A stretch of DNA of 64,000 nucleotides from Toxonevra muliebris (Eukaryota > Arthropoda > Insecta > Diptera > Pallopteridae). Each line of letters begins with the position of its first letter. The first letter of the stretch is position 1. Location: NCBI GenBank assembly GCA_963691655.1, contig OY829329.1, forward strand, positions 62,366,852 to 62,430,851. Direction: 5' to 3'. Made by a program: the position numbers and the translations under genes. This document shows positions 42,956 to 54,770 of this stretch, piece by piece. Under the pieces are notes generated by a model. It did not search any database. It saw only the letters and a list, made by a program, of their open reading frames with translations, and was not told where the DNA came from.

Positions 42956-45900
42956 TAGATTTCTTTTGTAGCTTATTTCTATCTTCTTCTTTATGTCTTA
43001 GTGGCAAATTGATATACAATATTATTATGATTTGTTTAAAAGTATTAAATTATGAAATACTCAGATATAAAAACCGGTAAAAAAAAATTTACAAATATTA
43101 AAATTAAATTCAATATTCAATTTACACATATTGAACATTTAACTTTGCTTAACAATTAGAGTAAAAATAACGAAAGCATAGCATAAATTTCAAAATTACA
43201 ATGGAGAATACCGTAGTGAGTCTACACAATAGCGAACAAAAAGTATAGATAACGAGGCATGGGACAAATGAATAAAATGGTGACCCATCAACAACAACAA
43301 CAACAACTCATCAACCGAACAATCCACTAACCAACCCCATGAACCAATCAACCAGCAACCACAAATGCGAAATCCACTTGAAAAACTTGATGCGGATGTG
43401 TATTCACTGATACTGATGATACTGATGACGATGATGGTGTTGATGGCAATGCGACTGATATTGTTGCTGCTGATGAGGTTATTGGTGATGAGGTTGCTGT
43501 TGCCTGATGGTAGGTGCTATCGCTTGTTGCCTTATACTACTGCCTGCTACTGCCTGATGCTGCTCTACTACTGCTACTGCTGCTTGATGCTGTTGCTAAC
43601 GATGATGATGACGATAATGCCACTTGATAGCAATGATGAAATGCCTCAATTTAATATAGCATGCATACATGCATATCTATGAAACAACGAGTATCTAATG
43701 AGTACTAGAGATATGCCAGAATAATTGTGTGGCAACAGAGCAGCAATAGCAATACACACACACACATAGATACCTAGCAACCAGCAACACACATATACTC
43801 AACAAACAGCAACCAGCAACACACAGAAACGACGCGCAACGCAACAACAGAAAATTGTTCAACTTCGTAGACTAATTGAATTCCAGCAGTAAAGTGCAGC
43901 AATATGCACACAGTTAAAATTCGCAGTATTAAAGCAAATACTGACAAACACACAATGGAATACACGCTTAGAAATAATAGATTGGAAAAAAAATAGAAAT
44001 CCGAAAAAAAAACTACAGTACGGCACTAAAGCATTTAAATTGTTGAGTGAGAAAAAAAAGGGAAGAGGGAGAGAGTGAGAGCAAAAATTAAGAGCAAGAG
44101 AGAAATATCCGATACAAGAGCTCTTAAATTCATCCATCTCTATGTCAATTTAGATTTTATATTGAAAAATATTACTGCAACTAATACCAGCTATCAGCTA
44201 TCTTACATATATGATGTTATTAAACAAAATGATCAAAATAATGGCATAATTGTGCTAAACTAGAAAATCACCAACTGGTACGAGTAAGTCCTGCCTCCCT
44301 CCCTGACTGCCTGCCTGCATTGAGAATCTTCAATATATCAAACAGCAGGACAAAAAATATATGGGACATCAAAATTATCATCAGCATCAGTGTTCAAGTG
44401 ATAGTATTCGTGTATGTTGGTAGTAGTGCTGAAATTGATGAAAAGCAAATTACATACAATCAATGTGGCGAAGTACTCACTTACTCATACATACTCTAAA
44501 AGAGAGAAAAAAATTATAACATAGTTTTGGCATTTCCGCTACTGCTGTGATAATATCGTGTCGTTCGTTTGCCCAAAGCTTAATGGTCTATAATAATCAG
44601 CTTCTTCTTTGTAACGTATTTTCTTGTACTTTTTATACTCTAGAAACAATGACAAAAAAATTGTGTTTGTTTGGCAAGAAATAGTTGCTCATATATGCAC
44701 ACATATAAAAAAAAAACCATTGTGATATATGTATACTTTTGCGTGTCTGTATGTGTTTGTCTCTTAGTGTGTGATAATATCGGAGCATGTTTCTTCTTTT
44801 TTTTTTGGCAAAATGTTGATTGTGTGTGTACATAGAAAGTGTCCTATTTTTGTTGGCAAAAATTGATGATAGCTCGATAAATTTACTAGTATTGCAGTCA
44901 TTTCATTCATACAGGGTGATTATTTAATTTTATCTTATTTTATTAGCTATGTTTATGAGATCCATAATGCAGTATACAGTAAAGTAAATGTGAAATGAAA
45001 TCAAATACTGTGAGGCAAATTTTTCTAATTTTCTCATGTCTTCAATATTTTGGAAATAGTAGAGAACCTTTAAGCGTTTTTCATTTTGAAATCGAAATGT
45101 TTATTAGAAAATAAAATAACTAGTCCAATTGAAATCAGAAAATTGTATTTAAATATCAATTAAAAATGCATAGTTTAAATATTTTTTTTTTTGCATATTT
45201 TTAGACAAATATTTTAATTCAATTTGTTATTTTCGCCCTCATATGTAAAGGCAAGAGGAGTTTTCTAAACTTTTTTATTGCTGTTATCTATTTGCTTTTA
45301 ACAGGAAGAGTAGTTAAGAAAGAGAGGGGAAGTGAATAGAGTAGTATCTGGCCTACTAGTAAGATAGAAATTTAAATTAAACGGGAAGGTGAAAAAATAA
45401 ATATAAATACAAAATTTACTGCATACTTTTAGGCAAAAAATTTTATGCTTTTTGAATCAACAACGATTTTTTTTTTTAATTAGACTGGTATATGTTCGAA
45501 TGTTTATTTGATTTTTTGATTTTAATAAGAGAAGAGAGTAATGAGAACATTTTTTGACTCATCGTTGATGAAATAAAAATAATGAGGTACATTTTAAATT
45601 TCTTATAAATTTGTTTTTTCTTTCCAAATATTAAAATTAAGCACCACCTTACAGTCATATTGATCAGATCAGAGTGTAAAAGACTAAATTGCTCAAATCA
45701 TCTCCATTAGGGCGTCTCACTATGTATGTGATTCTTTATTAGTATTTAGCACCTCATTTGACAAAATTTTCCACAATATTTGTTCATCATTCCAATAGAA
45801 ATTGTTAGTGTAATATAAATAATAACCTCAATATTATCATTAGATACTACTGTCTTAATAAGTGAAAAAGATATAAACAAAAATATACAAGAAACATGAA

Positions 45901-46668
45901 AATGGCATTGTAAATACATAAATGTAAGCCAAAGGTGAACAATAAATCATATATGTTTTAAAACCCAAACACACCCATATTCCAAAAAAAAAAACAAAAA
46001 ACAAAATAAAAGACTATAAAAAATAAAAAATAAAAAAAAAAATACATTCCTCTTACAAAGTTAGGGAGAGATATCATCTTGAAATTGTTTATTAGTTCCT
46101 ATTGTTGAGTTCTTCTCTCTTTGTTGTTGTTATACTTAGTTGTAATCTCACAACAACCGCAAATACAACTTGTCGTCAATATATGTAATGTTGTTAAAAA
46201 TATCCATTGATAACATTAGAGCTAACGATGTCAATCAATAAAATTTCGATGCAATGCAATGACACAAAATTCAAAAAAAAAAAAAAAACTCAACAGAAAA
46301 TAAAAAACAACAAACGTGCTAGCAAACAAAATGAGCGGGAAAAGAAGAAGCTGAAATAGAAGTAGTGGAAATAGCAGTTGGAAACTTTTCAGTAGACATT
46401 GCTGCATGTATCTTTCCCTATATATCAATATTATATAAGTGGATTAAAAAAGTAGCTCTCTCATATTTTTCGTTCCAAAATTAAGGAATAATCAAAGAAG
46501 GTATTGGTTGAATAATTGACGAAAAAAAAAAATTTAAAAAAATTGAAAAAACGAAAACATTTAAACAAAAGTAAATAGTAAGAGAAATATATTCTTCTAA
46601 ACACATAAAAGCTTTTCATTAAACTGTCCATTAAACATGTGTGCTAAAAACGTTGAAAATTTGGCAAG
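42956..46668. other. AT-rich non-coding DNA with trinucleotide patches
   Basis: It contains TGATGA/GCTGCTGA-rich sequence at about 43395-43640 that opens Met/Leu-rich frames. CA runs (43753-43766), CAACAA runs (43289-43306), a GCATACTTTTAGGC core at about 45422 and poly-A runs at 45985-46041 are also present. ACAGGGTGATT at about 44914 repeats the possible transposon end seen at 6059. No gene was recognised. Confidence 0.5.
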
Positions 46669-46746
46669 TCGTCGCTTGAGAATTGATTTGGCGTACAGGC
46701 ATAGGAATATTTATACACATACGCCAAATCAATTCTCAGGCGACGA
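46669..46746. repeat. 78-nt near-perfect hairpin, 27-bp stem
   Basis: TCGTCGCTTGAGAATTGATT plus TGGCGTA (46669-46695) is mirrored by TACGCCAAATCAATTCTCAG plus GCGACGA (46720-46746). The only mismatch (T against G) is a G:U pair if the plus strand is transcribed, so the 27-bp RNA stem would be fully paired with a 24-nt loop. It may be a small RNA precursor or a very small palindromic element. The strand is unknown. Confidence 0.6.
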
Positions 46747-47189
46747 AGTGTTGATTGTGATTGTTTGATTGACTCATATGTGTGTTTGTAAAATATTTTT
46801 TTTTAAATACTTTTTCTTTAACTTAAGGTCATAAATTTTGTGATTTTATGTTAAAATTAATTTAAGTTTATTTATTTATTATTGAAGCTCTAAAATAATT
46901 TATAATATGTGTTTAAATATAAAAATATTTTTGCATTCATTAGAAATAAATTATACGAACTACAGTGCGTATGAGTAATAATCTCAGATCACCAAAGTCT
47001 GAAATATTGAAGCAATTTACCTTCTTTATACACTGACGAGCATAAGTGGGAAACCTTTCTTCTATCTTAGAGAAATATTGAAATTTTAAAAAAGCCTAAT
47101 GAAAAAATAAATCGGTTGTTAATTATTTATGTTACATGGATATTTTTTAATACCAAAAATAAATAAAAAAAACTTCAATTTTATTTTAA

Positions 47190-47700
47190 CCCTTAAACGC
47201 CCAATACGTCCGATTTCAATTAAAAACATACCCAGAGGTAGTATTTGTGATTCCGAACAACATTTGTTCTACGTGTTTTCAAATAAATTAGTTTAAGGTG
47301 CAGTTATTTTAATTTACATGGTTGACCTCTGTAGTAACCTTTGGCGATTATCTGGAGAATAAATTAAAATACATTCGCAATAATTTTTAAAAACAGTTAT
47401 TTGGTATTATCCCATACCGTCTGACACAAATTTGTCCACACGGCAATATATTTATTACACAAAATAAAACCACCTTTTTTTCAGATAGTTGTTTAAAATT
47501 TTTGCAAAACATGCTTTTCGAGCTAAAAATAACTGTAACTGTACAACAGTTGTCATTTTTCCATTCTTATTTATACGTATCGATAAAGACAACTTTAGAC
47601 AGTAAGATCAGATGTTTATTTTAAATGGCGAACGTAAAATGGCGGCACAGGTAGCCGCAGAAGTGGTTGGTCACTGCAGTGTCCAGTGGGTATTTAAGGG
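47190..47700. mobile_element. piggyBac-type MITE (511 bp, TTAA target)
   Basis: TTAA (47186-47189) is followed by CCCTTAAACGCCCA. The right end, reversed, is CCCTTAAATACCCA, with TTAA at 47701-47704. The inverted ends match 12 of 14 bases and begin CCCT as in piggyBac. The interior is non-coding and the right end lies 14 bases from the next element's left border. Confidence 0.72.
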
Positions 47701-47717
47701 TTAATAAACGTAAATTA

Positions 47718-49387
47718 CACTATGTGACTAAAAAAAAATTGCAGATACTTTTATGGAGACCTAGCACAAATTGTAGGTCTAATAATACTAAGGAAAATGG
47801 TATGGCGGAAATTTCCCATACACCCCCAAAATCTCGTTTTGTGGCCAATAAACTGTTTTTAGGTAGGTTGGTGTGAACAATCGCTCATAACTTAGCTAAT
47901 TTTCATCCGATTTACAATAGTTTGAAAGGGAAAAAATAGTTCTTTCTGACCATGTATTGTATATTTTTATGAATTGAAAACTGACGAGACTGCAGTTGAA
48001 AGTATTTGCGATTTTTCGATTTCTTAATCATTTTTTCGGCTTGGACGATGTTTTTACTATATTATCCGATCATGGAGATTTTTTGCGACAAAACACTTTC
48101 AAAGCAAATTTAATGCCGTATCGAATGACCTTTTTTTTTGAATGAAATTGGATTAAAATTGACGGAGTTGGGTGAATTTTACGAATCATTCAGTACAATG
48201 CACTATGGGGTCAAATCCGTTTTTAGTCGTCTAAAATTCTGAAATTTGGTTTGTTGGCTCAAGAGGTCATTAGCAATCACTGTGTGAAAAATTATAACGA
48301 TCGGACTATTACCACGCCTACCTCCCATACAAATAAAACTGCGAAAAGGGTATAACTTGGTATATATTATAGATATGATCATGAAATTTGGTGTAATTAT
48401 AAACATTATTAATGCCATATATTATTGCCAAAATGGGATAGATTGGATTATTACCACGCCCACCTCTCATATATACGAAATTTTTAAAACTCTATATCTT
48501 GGACCCATTGTATATATCTGTGGCAATAAGGAATAACAGCTAAACTCAAAAGTCGAATAAAAACCTGCTGCGTATTTTATATTATAAATCCCAAAATGTT
48601 GAAATTTTTCAAAAATGTTTTGCAATTTAGCAGTCTCCACAGTTTTTTATTAATTAAACTCCAATAATTATTTAAGAACTTGCAATATTTTGGGGTTTAA
48701 TATGAAAAATACGCAACAGGTTTTTAGTCGACTTTTGAGTTTAGCTGTTATTCCTTATTGCCAGAGATATAGTGATGAAATTACATATTCTGGTAAATAA
48801 TAGCATATCACAATTTTAAACTGAGCACTGAAACTTTAAATTATGAAGCGGGTCTGGAAATCAACCTTCTTTTGTTAGTAAAGGATCAGTAAGAACACCG
48901 CCATAAGGTGAATGACTCTATTGAAAAACGTTTCTAAGACAAGAGCTCCATCAACATGCTTGCTGATTACTGCTAGTCATTGAAATGAGGCAAACATTTT
49001 TGAATTAAAGAGCACTCTGCACTGTGCACTGTAAATAATAAAATGTACTTAAATCAATTTTCATCCAATTTCATTCAAAAAAAGGCATGATTAAGAAATC
49101 GAAAAATTCAACTCCAGTCTCGTCAGTTTTCAATTCATAAAAATAAACAATACATGAAGGAACTATTTTTCAACTTTCAAACTAAGAACAAAAATTAAAA
49201 ATCGAATAAAAATTAGCAAAGTTATGAGCGATTGTTCACACCAACCTACCCAAAAACGATTTTTTGACCATAAAACGAGATTTTGGGGGTGTATGGGAAA
49301 TTTCCGCCATACCATTTTTCTTAGCATAACTAGATCTACAATTTGTGTTAGGTCTCCATAAAAGTGCAAGATCACTGTCACACAGTG
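47718..49387. mobile_element. Long-inverted-repeat element LIR-3, TTA duplication
   Basis: The left end is TTA then CACTATGTGAC. The right end, reversed, is CACTGTGTGAC, followed by TTA (49388-49390). Arms of about 350-470 bp face each other (47718-48190 against 49040-49387). Shared blocks are TTTTATGGAGACCTA, GGTATGGCGGAAATTTCCCA, GTGTGAACAATCGCTCATAA and GAAAACTGACGAGACT. A second inverted repeat lies inside (48520-48570 against 48710-48770, sharing GGCAATAAGGAATAACAGCT). The element is non-coding. Confidence 0.85.
48515..48775. repeat. Inner palindrome of LIR-3
   Basis: TGGCAATAAGGAATAACAGC and the following AAACTCAAAAGTCG are mirrored at about 48730-48770. The unpaired loop is about 150 bases. 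It may be a nested palindromic MITE or the tip of the main hairpin. Confidence 0.6.
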
Positions 49388-49445
49388 TTATCATAAATTC
49401 AAATAAATTTAAAATCAAATGTTCCTTTCTTGCACTTGTGCAAAT

Positions 49446-49735
49446 TTAATATTTGGTCCAATAACCTTTTGCTGCTTTCAGCTGCTTAATGCGTGTGGGC
49501 ATGCTGCTGCAATAATTAGCAACCATTTCATTTGGAATTGCTTGCCAGACGTCTTACGCACGCTCCCAACGTTCGTGAATACCTTTTGGGGGCTCCGGAT
49601 ATTTTGCCAATTTTGTCTTGTTTTGGGGACAACACATTTGAATCCCTAGTCCAGTATCACGAACGCCCAACAGACTCAAAACGTTTTTTTTTAGTCTCGT
49701 CAGACCATTTAACCTATAAAAGAAGATGCAACGTA
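49446..49735 (-). mobile_element. Tc1-like transposase relic, internally deleted
   Basis: On the minus strand WSDETKK (Asp codon at 49701-49699) is the region of the first catalytic Asp in Tc1 enzymes. It passes after about 100 bases straight to the extreme C-terminus, IPNEMVANYC, SSMPTRIKQLKAAKG and YWTKY, with the stop at 49448-49446. The last block is the typical end of Tc1-like transposases. An in-frame TAA and the missing middle show it is dead. Confidence 0.75.
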
Positions 49736-49739
49736 ATTA

Positions 49740-50329
49740 TTTTAATGTTAAAATAATTCTTTATTTTTAAGTACCTTTAGCCAGTCTGCAGTGATAGTTT
49801 TTTGCATTTTTCTTTGGTAGCTTTGAGGCAAGGATATAACAAATATATTTATTCAGAAGTTTTAAGTCTAACGGCTGTTGATTATTTAATTTTGAAGAAA
49901 AGCTATTTGTAGCCTGAATATTTTGTATGTAATTTTTGTAGAAACAATATATTATGATGTAAAAGTAGAGAAGGGACACCGTACGTAGAGTGGAACTCAG
50001 TCGAATTAGAATAGATAGAATATAAACTATTTAATATTAAACGAAATAGAAATAGGACACCGTAGGTGTAGAAAAAGAATGTTATTTCGGTTTAATATAT
50101 AATTCTTTATTTCGAGAGAAGTAAGATGCTTACCCTAGGGCGATTGGATCCAGAAGAGATCTTCTCATATAACTTAAAACTACAAGTCACCTAACAGTTC
50201 AGTTTTACAACAGGAATTCAGCAACTGAACGAAGGAACAGAGAAGATGTTTTTGTATGTACTACAAAAATAGGATGTTGTGAAAAATGGATTAAGATGTG
50301 TCCACTTAAACATAGCCAGTTTAGCGTTC
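49740..50329. other. AT-rich non-coding DNA
   Basis: A phrase GGGACACCGTACGTAGA at about 49974 recurs as GGACACCGTAGGTGTAGAA at about 50056. Nothing else was recognised. Confidence 0.45.
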
Positions 50330-50690
50330 CACTTTTGCTCGTCAGTGTATTACAAGTTGCTCTCGTTACATTGAAAGTCATTTTTATTTTATGCCAAGTC
50401 ATTCTCTGTTTTATTTGCTCTCAATTCATTGCGATTCGATCTCACCTCATTATAAGTCGTTTTTTTTTGCATTGCAATTCAGTTGCACTAGACTGTCATT
50501 ATATTGTAGGTTGCCCTCATTTTACGCCAAGTTGCTCCCAATATATTGGAAATTACTGCACATTATATTGGAAGTCAATGCAGATCGCTCTCACTTTATT
50601 ACAAGTCAATCTCATTTTTAGTTCTTTCTCACATTGCCTTGCGCTCTCATTATTTTTCAGTTCTTTCTCCACATGTACTCCACAGCATAA
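50330..50690. repeat. Decayed minisatellite around CTCATTNTATTNCAAGTCG
   Basis: Variants such as CTCGTTACATTGAAAGTCA, CTCATTATAAGTCG, CTCATTTTACGCCAAGTTG, CACATTATATTGGAAGTCAA and CTCACTTTATTACAAGTCAA follow each other about every 24-50 bases. This explains the open plus-strand frames here. Confidence 0.5.
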
Positions 50691-53600
50691 TGTTCATGAG
50701 TGCAAGGGACCCTTAACAAATTCACCCCTCGTGAGTTAATTACTAAATTCTATTATGTAATTGCATTTGATATCAGAATAAAAGATAAAAAATTTGCATT
50801 TTCATAATAAATTTTAAAGCAATTTTAGTTTGACTTAAATTAAATTTAAATTTAAATAAAAGAGAAACAAAAAAGAAAAAAAAAACAGAAAACAAAATGT
50901 CGTGCATTTGCAACTTAGCTTAAATTGTTTTCTTAAATTTTTTTTCTCATTTTACATATTTGTACATCATCATAAATTTCTGCTGTTAAAACATTTTCAT
51001 TTAGCGAAAGTATATCAGCAGCAACAACAACAAAGCATACTTAATAACAAAATAAAGTTAATTCACTTTGCATAATTGCGTATAGTGTGCGCAACGTTGA
51101 CTGTTGGCAATGTGCAAACAATAGCAATAGCAGTCAGTAACAGGAACAACAACAACAACAATAGCGATAGTATGACTAAAATAACTGCAGTTATATATAA
51201 CAAATACAACAACAAAAGCAGCAACATTAAAGAATTGCGCAAAATTAGAATACATTTTTATGTCCTTGCATTAAGTTTTAGTAAAATAAGAAAGAGCTTC
51301 ATGAGGTTCACTGGTTGGTATGTTGGCTGGTTGGTTGGTTCGTTGGTTGGTAGGTGGCTGGTCCGGTGGCTGGCTGGATGTCTGCTTTCTTTTGTTTTCT
51401 TGTTGACATTAGAAATTAACATAAATTTTTATGTTAATTCCACATAACCAACGTAGATATAAGCTGATACATGTTGTTGTTGTTGTTTTTTGTTTATGTT
51501 TTGTTATTTTCGTTGCACATTTTTCACCCTCTTGGTTCTCCTTTTGATTATCATTAAAAGAGTATAGCTGAATTGCAACTTTTTCTCTCTGAGCATGAAA
51601 TAAAATGTTGATGAGAGTGAAAGATTAAAATGGGAATGACATTTTCGTTTTGTCTCTCTTTCTCTCTGTCATGTCCGTACTGCAAAAGTTTTGGGAAGAT
51701 ATTAGAGAGTATGACCAAGCTTAGTACATTTTGACAGATTACAAAATTTCTACGTCTTTAATTATTGATCTAACCAGTGATGGTGAAAGAGCATTCAAAA
51801 GAGAAACCGTAGTGGATTAAGCGGTTAACCAATCAGATCATAATTCTCTTGCCTAGCTGCAAAATGATTTTTTCTCACTAAAATATATGAAGATATGCTA
51901 TGGTGGGATTAAACTACAGCAGCAAATTCAATATCGAATTTCTCTTATTTTTCTTCTACATTTTTAAATTACAGGAATCAAATGCTTAAGTTCAGCTTTT
52001 GTTTTAAGTATACAAAATTTAATACAACGCTCTTTAATTTTAAATTCATTATATTTTTCTTCTTCACATTTCCCAAATTTTACTTTAACTGTAGTGTAAG
52101 TCAAACCCTTCTATTTAAATTTCCCTCTTCTCATCTTCCCTCTCATCTCATTCCTTTCGTTTCACTGCGTTCAAAAGCTTTCAAGTTAAAACTTTTTAAC
52201 CTCATAATTTAATTACAAACAATTGACAAATGCGCGCAAAAGAAGAGCAACTGCTCATAAATTAAAAGCAAAAACGCACAAACACACACAAAAAGAATAA
52301 AGTTAAGCAAAAAGGCAAGCAAGCAGGCAGGCAGGCATTGAGCAAGAACAAGAAAATGTCAAAAGAAGCATGTGACCGGAAATTACGCCCATTCATTTCT
52401 ACTACTATTTAGTTTAAAACCTTAACGCAAACAAAACAGCAGCGGCAGCTTTTCAAAAAATTAACTTTCGCACGCAGTGGTTGGTGAAAAAAAACAAAAA
52501 ACTTAAAAATGTTTGATATTCTTTTATTTCTACGTAAATACATTTTTGAGAGTGGGTGAACAGCAGCAGTAACAAAATATAAATAATTTACTTATGTACT
52601 AGCAAGTCCCAACCCTTCTTCTTCTTCTTGCTGTTCTTCTTCTTTTAAGCAAAATGTTTGGACATTAACGAAATTACGCTTAAATGCCATTCATAGTAGC
52701 CGCAATGCGAGCGAAACGCAACGTAACGCGTAACACAATTTCGTGAAACGAAATTCAAACAAAATGTTAACTCAATAATGGCATAAACAGCAACAACAGT
52801 TAGCAATAGTAGCACTCGTGCGGCACAAGCTAGTTAGCCGCTGCTGGCTGCTCTTGGCATTAGCAATGACACACTGTCCTAGCTTGACTTGGCTCTATAT
52901 TTAACGTTACTTCACTCTCTTGTCTCTGTCTTTTATTTGCTGGCTGGCATATGGCGCAGGATATAAAATTTTCTTCTTCTTTTAAGAAAATTTTAACACA
53001 AAATTTATGTTATTTTGCAAAACATGGCATTGACAAATGCCAACCAACCATTTCCAACGCGAACGCAAAACTTTTGTGAAATTAGAAAATTAGCTTTAAG
53101 TGCATGGTGTGGGGAGTATGGCGGCATAGTAAATAGAAATGTCATAGTGAAAAAGGAAAATTTGTTGTGTAAATACAATATAATAGAAATGGGTTAAATT
53201 GTAGTTAATTATAATTATGATAAAGTTTGTTTTCCCTGACGTTTGCTTTGACGTTGCTGCTGCCATTGTGTACAACAAATTTCACTTGAATTTCACTTCA
53301 TTTCTTCACGCAATTAAACTTGCTATTCTCTATGTTTTTCTAACTCCCTCTCTCTATCTCACTCTCCAGCGAGCTCATTCCCTTGGTAACTTTCTTTCCG
53401 TCTTTTTCATTGAAATGAATTTTTTTTTGTTTTTTGTTTTATCGTAAGATAAAAGGTTTTCTTTTTTCATATATAGTTACATATTTTTTAATTGCAAAAT
53501 GTCAGCATACTTAAACTTTTTTAATATCTTCATTAAATCCCTTTTCATATACATATGTATGTATATAATAACATACACACACACATATACTTAGATACAT

Positions 53601-53867
53601 ATAAAAACGTACGTGCACCGACTGTTATCAACACTTGTGCATTATTATTTAAGTGTATATTAACTTTGCTACTGTTCTTCTACATATAAACATATACGCT
53701 TATATTACACATGGATGATTACGTTGAAAGGCAGAGCTAGAAAGTTTCATTTCCTCTGCAATATTTTTCATGTATGTAGGAACACGTACAGCAGCTTACC
53801 CAGTAGGAAAAATATCGTTTTGAAATACTCTCATTCAGTAGAAATTATTTTGATTAATATATATATA
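50691..53867. other. AT-rich non-coding DNA with microsatellites
   Basis: CAACAA patches (51145-51163), a GGTT/GGCTGG tetranucleotide patch (51310-51385), a CAGGCAGGCAGGCA run (52324-52338), TTCTTC (52617-52642) and AT/AC runs (53560-53590) are present. No exon or RNA gene was recognised. Confidence 0.5.
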
Positions 53868-53875
53868 CTTTCATA

Positions 53876-54762
53876 CAGGGCCGTAGCCAGGATTTTTTTT
53901 TCGGGGGGGATTTTTAGTCTGATGATGATGATGAGCCCGACCTCAAAAAAATTACCAAAAATACTATAAATAGTCAGAGGCTCATTTTTTTCAAATGATT
54001 GTCAGTGGGAATTCGGGCCATGATAAGGAACCCAGATTAGGTTGGCTTCTATTCCCAAAATTCATGCAGTTACTGCATTGAAAGAGGTCTTTCGAATCGG
54101 GGTGCTCTGAGCATTAATGGGTTAAAGAATTAGTTACATTTTAAGATTGTTTCTTTGGAGTTGATCCACTACCACTGCCCTACATGGGCTTTGCGAATAA
54201 AATAATTCCTAGTGTTTATGAATGAATTTTTTATACTGAACACGAATCTGAGGTCAAAAATTTACCATCATGCCACGTTTTAGTAAAAATGGGATGGAAA
54301 ACCCTAAAATAGAATTTTTGCCCATTTTCAAAAATTGGAGAGCTGAACAGTGGCGTGCTACAAACTTCGAAATCCAGAAATTATAGGCTGAATCATGCCC
54401 TTCCAAATGAGTCCTAAACCCGAAACTGTAAATCAAAAACAGTTACAGACCTGGAAAAACTATAAATGAAGAATTACTCAGCATCACCTTCTCTTTTTGT
54501 ATCCAAAGTCAAACCTCATGTCAAAGAAAACAAATCGGATCTGGTCGCATAGTGTAACTGAGATTTCAAGTTTATTTTTTTATATTTGACTTTTTAGAAA
54601 GAAACCGATGGAAATAAAAAATATTTATAAACTGTTCAATAGATTTTATTTTGACTTTTTTTTCATCCACTATCAAAAAATAGAAGAAAGTCTCCACATT
54701 TCGGGGGGGGGGGGGAGGGGGAAGTTAGAATCCTTAAAACCTCCCCCCTAAATATGGCATTG
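53876..54762. mobile_element. Non-autonomous hAT-type element B, 8-bp duplication
   Basis: CTTTCATA occurs at 53868-53875 and 54763-54770. The left end CAGGGCCGTAGCCAGGA is shared with element A at 33253. The right end, reversed, begins CAATGCCATA, so the terminal repeats are imperfect. The body is homologous to the right part of element A. It lacks the 0.8-kb left interior of A and has no transposase. Confidence 0.8.
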
Positions 54763-54770
54763 CTTTCATA

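Noticed and set aside
43365..43682. A 105-codon Met/Leu-rich open frame
   Set aside because: It arises from TGATGA/TGCTGC trinucleotide repeats; it looks like a membrane helix only by composition.
46669..46746. The hairpin as a tRNA or snoRNA
   Set aside because: Single stem-loop with no cloverleaf, no A/B box words and no C/D or H/ACA boxes.
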